The notes beneath the pieces are model-generated. The model had not been told where the DNA came from, did no database searches, and was given only the letters and a program-made list of their open reading frames with translations. This document shows, piece after piece, positions 53,971 through 63,571 of a stretch of DNA of 64,000 nucleotides. Source of the DNA: Dyadobacter koreensis. Its GTDB lineage: Bacteria; Bacteroidota; Bacteroidia; Cytophagales; Spirosomataceae. The translations under genes were made by a program, and so were the position numbers. Where the stretch lies: contig NZ_FNXY01000007.1 of NCBI RefSeq assembly GCF_900108855.1, positions 248,001 to 312,000 on the forward strand, written 5' to 3'. Within the stretch, counting starts at the first letter, position 1. Every line of letters starts with the position of its first letter.

Positions 53971-55493
53971 TTATTTTTCTTAAAAAGACTAATTGCTTGT
54001 TGAGACGAGACATCAAAAAAGCCAGAACCGAAGTTTTCTGTAAAAACACCATCCGAACGATAATTCATTGTCCACTGAGTCAATTCTTTATCAAAGTATA
54101 TTACAGTAAATGGATTTTCGTTTGGTGCAACTTCATATTCCTTATTCTTCACTATCAACTGTGTTTTCCGAATCAAATACTCAGAGTGTGTCTCGACAAT
54201 GAGCTTTACTTTATACTCTTCATAAACTTCATGAAAGAAAGTGGCCAGTATGCTTTGTAACGCAGGGTGTAAGTTCAACTCTGGTTCTTCAATAATTACG
54301 GTATAAATTTTACCATTGTTTTGACTTCTGTGTATTATAACAGCGAAACGGACTATAAGAAGCATTGCCTGAATCGACCCCATACCTTTATCAGCTAAGG
54401 GAATTCGTAGCCCTCCCGAATTTACAACAACCTCATACGCCTCACCTGCATGCATGACGATTTCAAAAGAGTCGCCTACTTCAAATTTAAGCATCCAGTC
54501 TCTAACAAATTTATAAGCATCACTTCCTTGGTTCCTATCAATACCCAACTGCTTGTATTCATGAATTGCTTGTGCTAGTGGATTGTGGCTATCCCTTATC
54601 GCAAAAAGTGCAGATTGTTTATTTAAGGTGGCCCCAAGGTAAATATTCTCCGTTCTGCTTTGAAAATCGAGCAAAAACGACACCGACTTTTCAATCATAA
54701 ATTTACTGTCTCTAAAAGATTTTAGAGATTCAAATGATTTTGTAGGCCTTTTACCCCTTTGTATGTCATGATATTGGACTTCATATTCGCTAAAATGCTC
54801 TGTTATGGCTTCTTGCAAAACATCTCGGAGGCTAGTATTAGAAAAATGTGAATGAAGGCTAAACTGACCAGCATTCAATTTTGATCTGACCATTTTACGT
54901 AGGTCACTTATTTTTTTTCTTATTTGCTTCAACTCATGAATTAAGCCTATGTATTCCTGACTTAATTTCTCATTAACTTCATTTAAACTCTTAATTATCT
55001 CAGACTTTCGCTCTTCCAATTCGGCTAATAAATATCTTTCACTTTCGGGAATCTCCACATTATTCGTTGAACTTGTTTCGATTGTAATAGAATTCTCATT
55101 CGGTTTAATATTAAATGAAAACCCATTGAATGTATCATGAATAGAGAAACTAATAACGTCAGCTATTGTGCTATCACCATGACCAGTAAGTATAATTTGA
55201 AAACGAATTCCATCAAGTTCCAAAAGAAACTCTATAAACTCTTCTTTATTAATTTTCGCCGTTCTATTTAAAGCCCGGTCAAAAGTAACAATATTTACAT
55301 CCTCGATATTTTTTTGGTTAAAAGACAAGGTTTTCAAGTTATCCGCCTTCAGGTAATCAATTATCAAAAGCAATGCTTTCACCAATGTAGACTTTCCGGA
55401 ATTATTCTTTCCCACGAGAAAGGTTAATCCACTTAAATCAATGGGTTGAAATTCGGTGAATCTTCTAAAATTCTTAAAACCAATTTTATTCAT
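53967..55493 (-). CDS. AAA ATPase, RecF/SMC-like
   Basis: 508 residues. Walker A is GKNNSGKST (28-36) after the conserved start MNKIGFKNFRRF. A long coiled-coil middle (about 150-250, LAELEERKSEIIKSLNEV) follows, then the ABC-like signature region (LADKGMGSIQAMLLIV), Walker B VIIEEPELNLHP and VETHSEYLIRK. This is the AAA_15/AAA_21 layout used by OLD, PARIS AriA, Septu PtuA and others, but the partner gene is not TOPRIM or HNH. It overlaps both neighbours (8 bases with WYL, 4 with the 350-residue gene). Confidence 0.88.
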   Translation of the reverse strand: MNKIGFKNFRRFTEFQPIDLSGLTFLVGKNNSGKSTLVKALLLIIDYLKADNLKTLSFNQKNIEDVNIVTFDRALNRTAKINKEEFIEFLLELDGIRFQIILTGHGDSTIADVISFSIHDTFNGFSFNIKPNENSITIETSSTNNVEIPESERYLLAELEERKSEIIKSLNEVNEKLSQEYIGLIHELKQIRKKISDLRKMVRSKLNAGQFSLHSHFSNTSLRDVLQEAITEHFSEYEVQYHDIQRGKRPTKSFESLKSFRDSKFMIEKSVSFLLDFQSRTENIYLGATLNKQSALFAIRDSHNPLAQAIHEYKQLGIDRNQGSDAYKFVRDWMLKFEVGDSFEIVMHAGEAYEVVVNSGGLRIPLADKGMGSIQAMLLIVRFAVIIHRSQNNGKIYTVIIEEPELNLHPALQSILATFFHEVYEEYKVKLIVETHSEYLIRKTQLIVKNKEYEVAPNENPFTVIYFDKELTQWTMNYRSDGVFTENFGSGFFDVSSQQAISLFKKNK

Positions 55494-56544
55494 TTATATT
55501 TAAGTCTTTGGAGTACTTAGTACTCGTATTATCACTTGTATATCTATTATTGCATAATTCAATTCGCTTGATTATCTTCTCTCTGAATGATAGAGGCTTA
55601 AGAACCTCTACACATTCACCTAATGACAGTATAAGCGATTCAAATTCATAATTTGGTATCAAATCTACGGAAATTATGGTGTATGCTGACTTTTGCTCTT
55701 TTAGCTTTTGCGACCCATGTATGGGTTTTGTATCGATGTAAGGATAAAGGCGATTCTCCACTTTTAATTGAATATGCTCAATACTTCCACCGTTAGGAAC
55801 CGATACACCTACGATATCCTCAAAATATTCCTCAAAATCAATAGACTCATTTTCAAAGTAGGATGCAGCATCAGCCTCAATGTGTACGATACGATCAAGA
55901 GCAAAATTAGAAATCCCATGAAAATCAGCGTTGTAACCAAACAAAAACCATCTATTATTGTATTGTTTCAGATACCATGGGTGAAATGTACACTTCAGCT
56001 CTTCCAACTGCGTAAAAGCCTTGTAGGTTAAGCGCAATCCCTGCTTGTTCTGGATGGCATTGAATAAGTCCGTAAAGTGATTGAGTCCTTTTAAGTATGG
56101 ATTGTGAGCAAATCCGACGGTAGAACCCGAGGGTCTTTTAAGATGAAATGTGTCTTGAAGCCTGATCTGGATTTCTTCCACCCATTCAAACTGTGGCAGT
56201 CCCTTAAACCTTGACAGTATAGATACTGTCTCATTCAACTGTTGCGCTTCTTGTCGATTCAGGCCTTGATTTTTGATGGAAAATGACTTGTCCTCGTAGC
56301 GATAGTATACACGTCGCCCTTCTTTGATCCTTTCTAATGGAATGCCCCACCCCTGCTCACTCTCCATGTAAGCAATATCGTCAAAGATTTGTCTCCGTTT
56401 AATTCCATCCCCAATGCCTGAAATTTCTAAAAGAGCCTCATTACACGCCTCTATGAGGTTATCGATAAAAAACTTTCGTCCGAAGTTACTGAAACATCGA
56501 TCTAGGGCATGATATCTGACTGTAGCATGTTTGTTCGTTGCCAA
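55486..56544 (-). CDS. WYL-domain transcriptional regulator
   Basis: 352 residues. The N-terminal winged-helix region (about 1-80, GIKRRQIFDDIAYMESEQGW) is followed by a WYL domain (about 150-260, LRLTYKAFTQLEELKCTFHPWYLKQYNNRWFLFGY; key W-Y-L and RWFLFGY) and a C-terminal WCX-like part. First gene of the minus-strand defence run, with ATPase overlap, so it probably controls the ATPase pair and perhaps the HsdMSR set. WYL proteins often sense nucleic-acid ligands in defence loci. Confidence 0.9.
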   Translation of the reverse strand: MATNKHATVRYHALDRCFSNFGRKFFIDNLIEACNEALLEISGIGDGIKRRQIFDDIAYMESEQGWGIPLERIKEGRRVYYRYEDKSFSIKNQGLNRQEAQQLNETVSILSRFKGLPQFEWVEEIQIRLQDTFHLKRPSGSTVGFAHNPYLKGLNHFTDLFNAIQNKQGLRLTYKAFTQLEELKCTFHPWYLKQYNNRWFLFGYNADFHGISNFALDRIVHIEADAASYFENESIDFEEYFEDIVGVSVPNGGSIEHIQLKVENRLYPYIDTKPIHGSQKLKEQKSAYTIISVDLIPNYEFESLILSLGECVEVLKPLSFREKIIKRIELCNNRYTSDNTSTKYSKDLNINE

Positions 56545-56728
56545 AGAGATTGTTATTAGAGGAGTTCTCCCAAATATAATCGAATCTCGCTAAAAATTTA
56601 ATTTTGACTACCAAATAATACTACCTCAAATCTGATTTTTACAATAAAAAACACCTAAATAATTAAGTTTTCACTCTAAGCAACTCATATAAAGTAGATT
56701 AAAAAGCTCTAAAAAAAAATCAAACATC

Positions 56729-57112
56729 ATGAATCAACAGTCGAAGGAAATCATCAAGAAAATTGCACAGGTGCGAAGATCAAATGGCGTAAAACCAGAA
56801 GATATGGCTGCCGTTTTACAAATATCAGAGGATCAGTATAAAAAGATGGAACGAGGTGCAGGAGAAATAACGCTATCTCAAATATTCCTCATTACAGACA
56901 TTTTGAAAATTCATGTAGGAAGCCTTTTTGAAGAAAATGAGCCTGCTACTCATACCAGTATTTCAAGAGGGATAACTGAAGTTACCATTACTATAAAATC
57001 CCCAGAACCTATTGACATCCAAAGTGAAATTTCAAAAAATATCGAAATGGTTAAACAAACACGAAGGGATGAGATTCTTAAAAGGCAAGGATTAGTTAGG
57101 CGCAGATGGTAA
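56729..57112 (+). CDS. XRE-family helix-turn-helix regulator
   Basis: 127 residues. HTH_3 domain at about 8-65 (IAQVRRSNGVKPEDMAAVL, YKKMERGAGEITLSQIFLI) and a C-terminal tail with a charged helix ending RRRW. Divergent from the WYL gene, with 184 bases between starts, so it may co-regulate the defence run. It ends before a clear hairpin. Confidence 0.85.
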   Translation: MNQQSKEIIKKIAQVRRSNGVKPEDMAAVLQISEDQYKKMERGAGEITLSQIFLITDILKIHVGSLFEENEPATHTSISRGITEVTITIKSPEPIDIQSEISKNIEMVKQTRRDEILKRQGLVRRRW

Positions 57113-57120
57113 TATTAAGA

Positions 57121-57150
57121 GATTGAGCAGATGTTCGTTTCTGCTCAATC
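57121..57150. terminator. bidirectional terminator-like hairpin
   Basis: GATTGAGCAG (57121-57130) and CTGCTCAATC (57141-57150) form a perfect 10-bp stem with a 10-base loop between the convergent XRE and lipoprotein genes. Confidence 0.65.
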
Positions 57151-57158
57151 CCACTTCT

Positions 57159-57572
57159 TTAAATACTTATAAGATATTCCTTGGTGGCATTCCCACTAGC
57201 CGATTGGTTCATAGTTAGTACCTGCTTACCATTTTTGAAAACCTTGAAACCGAATTGTGTAATTTCAGAAGAGCCGTTGTCTTCGATGCGCAAAACGAGC
57301 TTCAATTTACCGGAAGCTCCTTCCGTTTCGAATACGTAACTCGGATTCGACAGATCTTCATTTGAGAAAAGCACCTTATCATTGTAGCCTTTTAATAAAG
57401 TCCCTTTTTCAAACTCCAGCTTTTTTCGAACCGTCTTATAATTTTCACCTTGTGTGAATTCTACTTTGTAAGTTGGAACCGGGCTTGGTTCAATTATCGG
57501 ATCTGTATTTTTTTTGCAAGACGTCAGAATTAAAATTAGAAAAATGACGGAATAACTAAGAAATCTTTTCAT
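57159..57572 (-). CDS. small lipoprotein of unknown function
   Basis: About 137 residues from the ATG at 57572 (the longer frame adds MIFVT). The lipoprotein signal is MKRFLSYSVIFLILILTSC, with the lipid Cys in TSCKKN. The mature part is beta-rich (KLKLVLRIEDNGSSEITQFGFKVF, key LRIED) with no recognised family. It is convergent with the XRE gene; its role in the island is unclear. Confidence 0.7.
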   Translation of the reverse strand: MKRFLSYSVIFLILILTSCKKNTDPIIEPSPVPTYKVEFTQGENYKTVRKKLEFEKGTLLKGYNDKVLFSNEDLSNPSYVFETEGASGKLKLVLRIEDNGSSEITQFGFKVFKNGKQVLTMNQSASGNATKEYLISI

Positions 57573-57637
57573 TGTTACAAAAATCAAAGGTGAAATATAG
57601 CTGACCCGTATTACGAGATGATTATATCAAAGATAAT

Positions 57638-57659
57638 TATTGGGATTATAATCCCAATA
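57638..57659. promoter_or_regulatory. perfect 22-bp palindrome, candidate XRE operator
   Basis: The half site TATTGGGATTA is followed directly by its exact reverse complement. It lies 31 bases before the GTG start of the small XRE gene, where autoregulatory operators of controller-type regulators usually sit. Confidence 0.65.
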
Positions 57660-57690
57660 TAAATAAACACTTTTTTCTTCACTTTGGCGT

Positions 57691-57936
57691 GTGGAAAATC
57701 AAAAGCCAAATAAACACTATAGAGATGACGATCGTCTACGGAAAATCGGAGAGAAAATCCGATTTTGTCGCAATGAGAAAGGACTCACGCAAGCTGAGTT
57801 AGCACAGGAATGCGGAGATAAAGACTGGTCTCAAATTTCACGCATGGAACGAGGATTGGTAAATTTTACGGTTTCTTATCTTTTTTTGCTCGCGAAAATT
57901 TTGGATGTTCCGGCGGCGAAGTTTTTGGAGGAGTGA
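57691..57936 (+). CDS. small XRE regulator (controller-like)
   Basis: 81 residues from a GTG. A single HTH_3 domain (about 17-75: IGEKIRFCRNEKGLTQAELAQ, then WSQISRMERGLVNFTVSYLF). Size and layout match C.AhdI-type restriction-modification controller proteins and other lone XRE repressors. A perfect 22-bp palindrome lies just upstream and is probably its operator. Target beyond itself unknown. Confidence 0.85.
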   Translation: MENQKPNKHYRDDDRLRKIGEKIRFCRNEKGLTQAELAQECGDKDWSQISRMERGLVNFTVSYLFLLAKILDVPAAKFLEE

Positions 57937-58162
57937 TCTGGATTAAAATTTACTTAATATCAACGTTAAACATCTTTTAAAAACCGTCATACTAAAAATT
58001 ATTAATTTAGCACAATTTCTCGAAGTTAGTCAAAGTGTTTTGCAGACATTTAAATATACAAAATCAACATTCGGTACCCCTAGTCCTTTATTTTAGCTAT
58101 TCCAAATTTACAGGTGGAAACTGTTTAAATTTTAGAATCAAGTATTAACCCTTAAACATTTT

Positions 58163-60333
58163 TCAAATTTCATCTACATAATCAATTAAGAATAAGTCCC
58201 GCGCCGCTTTTATGTGTGATTTGTTTAGATTTCTATCATAAAAAATGCTCAACAAGACCTTTTCAAACCATAATGTTATTAATGTTGATGGAACGAGCAA
58301 CACTGGATATTCTTTATATAGTGCCCCGAGGTAATTAAAAGTCATTATCCAATTCCATTCATTTTTACTTAAAATAAGGGTCCAGAAAAGACCGAGAACT
58401 CCTATGGAAATAGATAAAGCAATCCATCACGACGCCACTTCCTCATCTTTTTATTGATAAATTCTTCTCTTCTTAATTTGATTATTTTATCCTCGTTCTT
58501 TTTCAACCTCAATACCTCGTCTTCGAGCCTCTTAACCTCATCATCACGTTTAATTTGGTCGAAAATGTTTAAGTCATTTTTTGATGTCCTTTGTTCCTCC
58601 TCACGTTTTACCTGAACTTTTTTTAAGCTTGCCGAGTATACTTTCTCTATATTTTTAAGGTGGTCTATCTCTTCTTGAAATCTGGCAATTTCATCCTCTT
58701 CCGCACGCTCGCTTCTTTCGATTTGAAACTTTTCAGATTTCAATTGATTGTTTTCTTGTTGAGTAGATTTAAGTCGTCTGTTTAGTTCGGATTCTATAAA
58801 ATCAGCTTGATATATATTTTCTCTAAAAAAGCCATTTAGGAAGAATTCATCAGTTATGAAACTTAGCAAGGTGTCTTCGTCCTCTAGTCCCATGTTTCTG
58901 TAATATGCGACAAACTTTTGAACTTCCTTTGATTTTTCAGAGCTTTCAAAGAAAGTGAATGTTGCTATTGCAGTTACGAATGCCTTTTTATGGTCTTGTG
59001 TTTCAATTGGAAGGATCTGATAAAGTTTTTTTAAGAGAAAGGATGGCAAATAAAAGTTAGGAAGAACATAATCATGAGATTGTTTTGATAATTCGTATTT
59101 ATCATACTTTATTAGAAGCTTATCAAGAGTTAACCCTAGATACTTCTTCTGAGACAAATTTTCGGGATTTGTTTTAGTAGCAGCTTGCAGATAAAGTATT
59201 GCTTCCCGAAGAAACACATCGTGATGTAGTTGCTTCTCGGATTTGTAAATGGATTTTATGGAATTTCTTTGTTGATAAGCATCATTTATAATATTGATAT
59301 AGTGCTGATATTCACCAATACACTTCTCCAAATACTCCTCGGATATTTTAGCAAAATCTGAATTAAATTTTGTGATGTTGCTGACTTGAAGTGTCTTTTC
59401 AGAATAGTCAATTACTTCTGTTGGATGCAGGGTTGCTTCTGAATTATTTAAGAGGTTTTTGTAATATGCTTCGGAGAAAGAATCCAGTTTCCCTGATCTA
59501 AGCATCGCCGAAATTTGTGATTTAGTGAATTTTTCCTTTGGGATGTTATTTGAAAACTCAGATTTCTGCCCCTTCAATTCTTTCAGTGTAAAGGGCGTAT
59601 ATCTAAAATCGATTCTAAGTTTAGAGAGGTTAACTAGTTTTATAAGTTCATGAGCAGCTTGATTTTCTGGATGTTTATGAAGATTAAGTATCGAAAATAA
59701 AAAGTTGGTATCCACAAAAATGACCCAATTAAATATCTCCTTATCTATGACCTCTAAATGCAAATCGTTTGGAAGCCCAAGAGAATGAAATGACACAGTT
59801 TTGTTAGCAAGAGAATCCAAGTATTCAATATCCTGGCTCGAAAGACTATTTGTAAATTTCAAGACTACCTCTTTAAATAAAATTCTTTCATCTTGAGATA
59901 ATTTTTCTAAGGCATTTTTATAGGAGTTAGTCTCTCGAATATCTGAGTCAATATTATATAATCGAAAATGGTTTACGGCCGATTCACCATATTGGTAAAA
60001 TGTATCTAAGATATATTCATTAAATACAATCCAAAGCTTATTAATTTTTGAATCTATTTGTAACTCAGGATTTGCAATTTGCTTAAATCTTCCAAATCTA
60101 CTTTGTTGCTCTTCTTTACTTTTAATGTCGAGTGCCTGCAAATCCAAATACTTTTCAGCAGTAAGTGAAATTTTCCCATCACTTGAAAATAACTGACTTT
60201 CCTTTAGCTGGAAGTTAATTGCTTCCGTTAATTCATGATGATTTGGATTTATTTTAAATATATCCTGAATTAAACTGACGATTGATGATAACGAAAGAGG
60301 TTCACCGTAGGAATATAAAATACTATCAATCAT
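58163..60333 (-). pseudogene. PIN-like coiled-coil membrane protein, frameshifted near 3' end
   Basis: The main frame (60333-58402, 643 codons) has a PIN-like start of domain (VIFVDTNFLFSILNLHKHP, Asp near 208) with RIDFRYTPFTLKEL, a long helical region, and a charged coiled coil (about 535-630). It ends RRDGLLYLFP-stop. A one-base shift at about 58430 restores RRDGIALSISIGVLGLFW, a transmembrane helix, and about 75 more residues ending FLIDYVDEI-stop at 58163. Intact relatives are presumably about 725 residues and membrane-tethered. PIN domains are ribonucleases; the activity here is inferred. Confidence 0.72.
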
Positions 60334-60866
60334 ACTGTATTCTGTCGAGTATCGGTAGCTGACAGATTTAGTATTTTTCCAATAGTAATTACCTTATCCT
60401 GCATTCTTGTTACTGTTGAGAGGAATTTGTACGCCAGATACGTCTGCGGTCAATATACATGATTATACCAAGTTTTCCTAGAAATATATCCAAGCATTGT
60501 TAACGACAATAACTTCCGCCGGATGGTAAATTTTCCGCACACTCTCAGTTTAAAATAATTCTTATGTGCATAAGTTGTCTATTATTTTTCCATACAAAAT
60601 ACAGGTAAAGTCACTCGTTCTATTGCTACTATGAAGAAAATGCTTTTCAGGTGCATTTCTGTATTTATTCAAATTTGTGCTATATACAAGTTCAAAATAG
60701 CACCAGATTGTTTGTCGTGTGAGTACTTATTTCAGTAGAATTGAAGGCCGATTCTTTGCTAATGTTTAACAATATGGTTAATCGTATGAGAATTAAAATT
60801 ATCCCAGTCAAATAACAAATGGGAAAAAAGATAAAATTCCATTTCCCATTTGTTCAAATCATTATA
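60334..60866. other. intergenic region at edge of mobilisable element
   Basis: About 530 AT-rich bases without a supportable gene. The only clear structure is the hairpin at 60814-60854. A relaxase gene would be expected near here but is absent. Confidence 0.45.
60814..60854 (-). terminator. hairpin downstream of the MobC-like gene
   Basis: AACAAATGGGAAA (60814-60826) and TTTCCCATTTGTT (60842-60854) form a perfect 13-bp stem with a 15-base loop, starting 13 bases after the MobC-like stop. Confidence 0.6.
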
Positions 60867-61418
60867 TCAATCCTCCAAAACCCCAAACTGCCCAGCAAAT
60901 TCTTTTAACCTTACCTCAATCTCAGAAATAGATCCAAGCAAATGGATAATGCCCTCAATGTCGGCTGACTCCTTTTGTAGATTCAAAGCAGCCTTTTTCA
61001 AGTCTTTGACATCTCTGACAAGGTTTGGAATCAAGCTTTTACTCAGAACCAATTCATTGACATTGTAATGTGCTTTTTGAACTGTCTTTCTCAACTCAGC
61101 TGCCATTTCCAAAAACTCTTTACTAACCAGTACATCGTATTCCGTACGTTTCGCTATTAGTAACATACTTCCTGTCATTTTAAGTAAGTTTTTCATTTCG
61201 GCCCTTACTTCAGGGTCTATCTGTTTAGATATGGTTACAGCTTCTCTATCGAGCAACTTTTCGCGAAGGAAAACTCCAAAATCAACTACATAACCTTCGT
61301 GCTCCTTCCTGAGCTGCTCTACCTCCAACGGTGTTAGCATCAGAGTCACATTGTGTCTCCGTTCTTCCTCTGGCAGCCTGGGTCTCCCACCCTTTTTTCG
61401 AAATTTCTTTTGTTCCAT
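60867..61418 (-). CDS. MobC-like mobilisation protein
   Basis: 183 residues. A basic N-terminus (MEQKKFRKKGGRPRLPEEERR) precedes a ribbon-helix-helix-like segment (HNVTLMLTPLEVEQLRKE) and FGVFLREKLL, followed by long helices (about 85-175) as in Bacteroidota relaxosome accessory proteins. Such proteins bind oriT and help the relaxase. No relaxase gene follows here, so it seems orphaned. Confidence 0.75.
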   Translation of the reverse strand: MEQKKFRKKGGRPRLPEEERRHNVTLMLTPLEVEQLRKEHEGYVVDFGVFLREKLLDREAVTISKQIDPEVRAEMKNLLKMTGSMLLIAKRTEYDVLVSKEFLEMAAELRKTVQKAHYNVNELVLSKSLIPNLVRDVKDLKKAALNLQKESADIEGIIHLLGSISEIEVRLKEFAGQFGVLED

Positions 61419-61619
61419 AATTATTTACAATGAGCCGTAGGGCGAATTGACTCCCAAAGGGCAAGCGGTTTTCCCGTGGACAGAATACGCGCAGCAGTAT
61501 TTTGACCATGGGAAAACATAGCTTGCTATTTAAGAAAAAACTGAAAATTAGAATTCTAACGAAATCGGTTGATTCCGTTAGAAAATGTTAGAAAATTATT
61601 GAGTTGACTCGAAACGGAT

Positions 61620-62147
61620 TTAATTTCTGCCTAGTGGGATCAAAATTCGCTTTGTTCTTCCGTCGAAAACATATTCTTTTCCTATCAACATATCGCCTGC
61701 ACCTTTGTTCGCCAAAGATAGTGTCAAGAAATACTGCCCTTCTCGTCTGACTATCTCACCATGCTCCATAAGAATCTTATATGAACTTACATTTTCATAG
61801 GACTGGGCAATTCTTTTAACCGTCAAATATTCATCAGTGTTAGTTTTGTAGCAGAAAACAAGTATCGCTACTAAACTTCCCATTGCTGATACCGGAGCTG
61901 AAATACCTAAACCAAATTTAAACGCTTCTTGATGGGTACGAAAATTAATCTGGTGCACCTTACCTTTAATAATAGTTGACGCTTCTTCCAATTTTTTCGT
62001 AGCATTTTCAACCTTCTCATTGAATACAAGAAAATTTTGAACGATCTCATTTAAAACCATCGAAGACCAGTCGTCCATCAAAATCCCATACTTAGCAGAG
62101 AAGTGGCCTTTGATTTTTGTCTGTATTTCTTTATCTATTTTATCCAT
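61620..62147 (-). CDS. unknown 175-residue protein of a mobilisable element
   Basis: Helical N-terminus (MDKIDKEIQTKIKGHF, then VFNEKVENATKKLEEAS) followed by one hydrophobic segment (GISAPVSAMGSLVAILVFCY, about 80-100) and a small beta C-terminus. It overlaps the ParA-like gene by 8 bases, a common arrangement in Bacteroidota mobilisation modules. Family not recognised. Confidence 0.65.
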   Translation of the reverse strand: MDKIDKEIQTKIKGHFSAKYGILMDDWSSMVLNEIVQNFLVFNEKVENATKKLEEASTIIKGKVHQINFRTHQEAFKFGLGISAPVSAMGSLVAILVFCYKTNTDEYLTVKRIAQSYENVSSYKILMEHGEIVRREGQYFLTLSLANKGAGDMLIGKEYVFDGRTKRILIPLGRN

Positions 62148-62853
62148 TTTTAAAATTTTCTTTAAGTTCTTTTTTCAAACGAATTCTGGCCCCTGGTGAA
62201 TAGTCAGTTAAAGAATATCCCTTACGACAACCGTCTTCAATCAATCCTCCAAGAAGAGTCCCCGATTCGAAAGCCCCAAAGACTTTAAATGTCAAATTCA
62301 TATGCTTACAATTACCCTCCAACTCAGCCAGCAAGTCAGGAAATTGATTGAAAGTCTTCAAATTAGCCCGTACGATAATCTTAAACTTTCCATCTGTAAC
62401 ATGAACCATTTTCTGCAGATAGTCGACCGAAGCTTTGTAAGCCCCGCCTCCACCTATAATAATATTGAATATCACCTCAAATCCAAGCTCATCACAAAAC
62501 TCTCGAAAGGGAATATCTCTGTGGATTAGAGCTGGTATTTGTTCCGATTCTGGAGCACCCAAATCCATATAGAACTTTTCAAAATTACTCTCCACAAGAC
62601 TTTCCATATACCCTAAAAAAGTATCTCTGACTAACACATCACGGTTATCTAATAATGAAATTGTTTCCAGGCGATCTTGGCCTAAATGCTTCAACTGCCG
62701 CGAAGATGTCTGTGTCGAACTATCAGCATCAACAAAAAGCGAATTTTCCTCAGGCACTGATAATGATTGGCAATAGGTGAAAAATGACTTTCCGGATCCA
62801 CCCTTTGCTTGGGCAACGATCGCTATAACACGTTTCTCTGACGTTTTTTTCAT
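62140..62853 (-). CDS. ParA/MinD-like ATPase
   Basis: 237 residues. Deviant Walker A AQAKGGSGKSFFTY (about 14-27) and a following FVDADSSTQTS region (about 40-50) mark the ParA superfamily. The later part is divergent (FNIIIGGGGAYKASVDYLQK). Such ATPases on Bacteroidota mobile elements act in partition or mobilisation (MobD-like). It lies 2 bases from the upstream small gene and overlaps the downstream one. Confidence 0.85.
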   Translation of the reverse strand: MKKTSEKRVIAIVAQAKGGSGKSFFTYCQSLSVPEENSLFVDADSSTQTSSRQLKHLGQDRLETISLLDNRDVLVRDTFLGYMESLVESNFEKFYMDLGAPESEQIPALIHRDIPFREFCDELGFEVIFNIIIGGGGAYKASVDYLQKMVHVTDGKFKIIVRANLKTFNQFPDLLAELEGNCKHMNLTFKVFGAFESGTLLGGLIEDGCRKGYSLTDYSPGARIRLKKELKENFKNG

Positions 62854-62855
62854 AC

Positions 62856-63218
62856 TTATTTCTGAAATTTTGATTTTAAATTCTGATTTCGCCCCGTATC
62901 TAACTCATCCGGATCTGACCATTTAATGGATGGATTAATTTGTTGCAATTCTACTTTTTCCTCAACGCGTGTCGTCATTGGCGAACGAATTTTTACCGAA
63001 CTCTTTTTCAATTTTCCCTGAAAATAGAATCGACAATACTTGATATCAGCTATGGAGACAAGATTGGCAGCACCTAAGTCTTTGTTGATCATATCAGCTA
63101 TGAATACGGAAGAAAGGCCTGTCACAAAATAATCACTGTAGAGATCAAATAGAATCCGTCGTCTTTTACGGTCTTTTTTATGAAAAAGCTCCGTAACTAA
63201 ATCCTGGTCTATGTTCAT
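62856..63218 (-). CDS. unknown 120-residue protein
   Basis: Basic protein with a helical N-terminus (DQDLVTELFHKKDRKRRRIL) and VFIADMINKDLGAANLVSI, which could be a winged-helix-like segment; the C-terminal half is disordered and charged. It is just downstream of the TCATCAA repeat cluster and upstream of the ParA-like gene, where a partition or copy-control DNA-binding protein would be expected. No family recognised. Confidence 0.6.
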   Translation of the reverse strand: MNIDQDLVTELFHKKDRKRRRILFDLYSDYFVTGLSSVFIADMINKDLGAANLVSIADIKYCRFYFQGKLKKSSVKIRSPMTTRVEEKVELQQINPSIKWSDPDELDTGRNQNLKSKFQK

Positions 63219-63571
63219 ATAAGCATTATCATTCCGTCTTTCCTGGAAAGAAAAGTACGTTACTAAAATTGATTTGATTCTTTCTTTATTTATAATTTCT
63301 CAAAAATGAGGCCGCTAAAAATGTTTCCGAAAAAAATCCGGCAGTAATCAAGTAAAAATCCGATGAGTTGATGAATAATTCAATTAATGTATTGATAATA
63401 AGGTATTTATACCTCATCAAAACCTCATCATTCTCATCAAATAGTCATACGGCAGCGATAATCATTCATCAAGTTCATCAATAAAATTCTAGATGATGAA
63501 AATTTGATGAAAACATAATATACTATTAATCAATTCTTTAACCACGATAAAATTAACTCTCATCAATCTCA
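63219..63571. repeat. TCATCAA repeat cluster, candidate iteron or centromere site
   Basis: Between 63362 and 63575 the heptamer TCATCAA or its complement TTGATGA occurs at 63368, 63414, 63434, 63466, 63475, 63504 and 63560, with near copies (TCATCA) at 63424 and 63568. The stretch is AT-rich and gene-free. Clustered short repeats between a primase-like gene and a ParA-like gene fit a plasmid-type replication or partition site. Confidence 0.6.

Noticed and set aside
57691..57936. toxin-antitoxin partner for the small XRE gene
   Set aside because: No adjacent small toxin ORF of a known family is present on either side.
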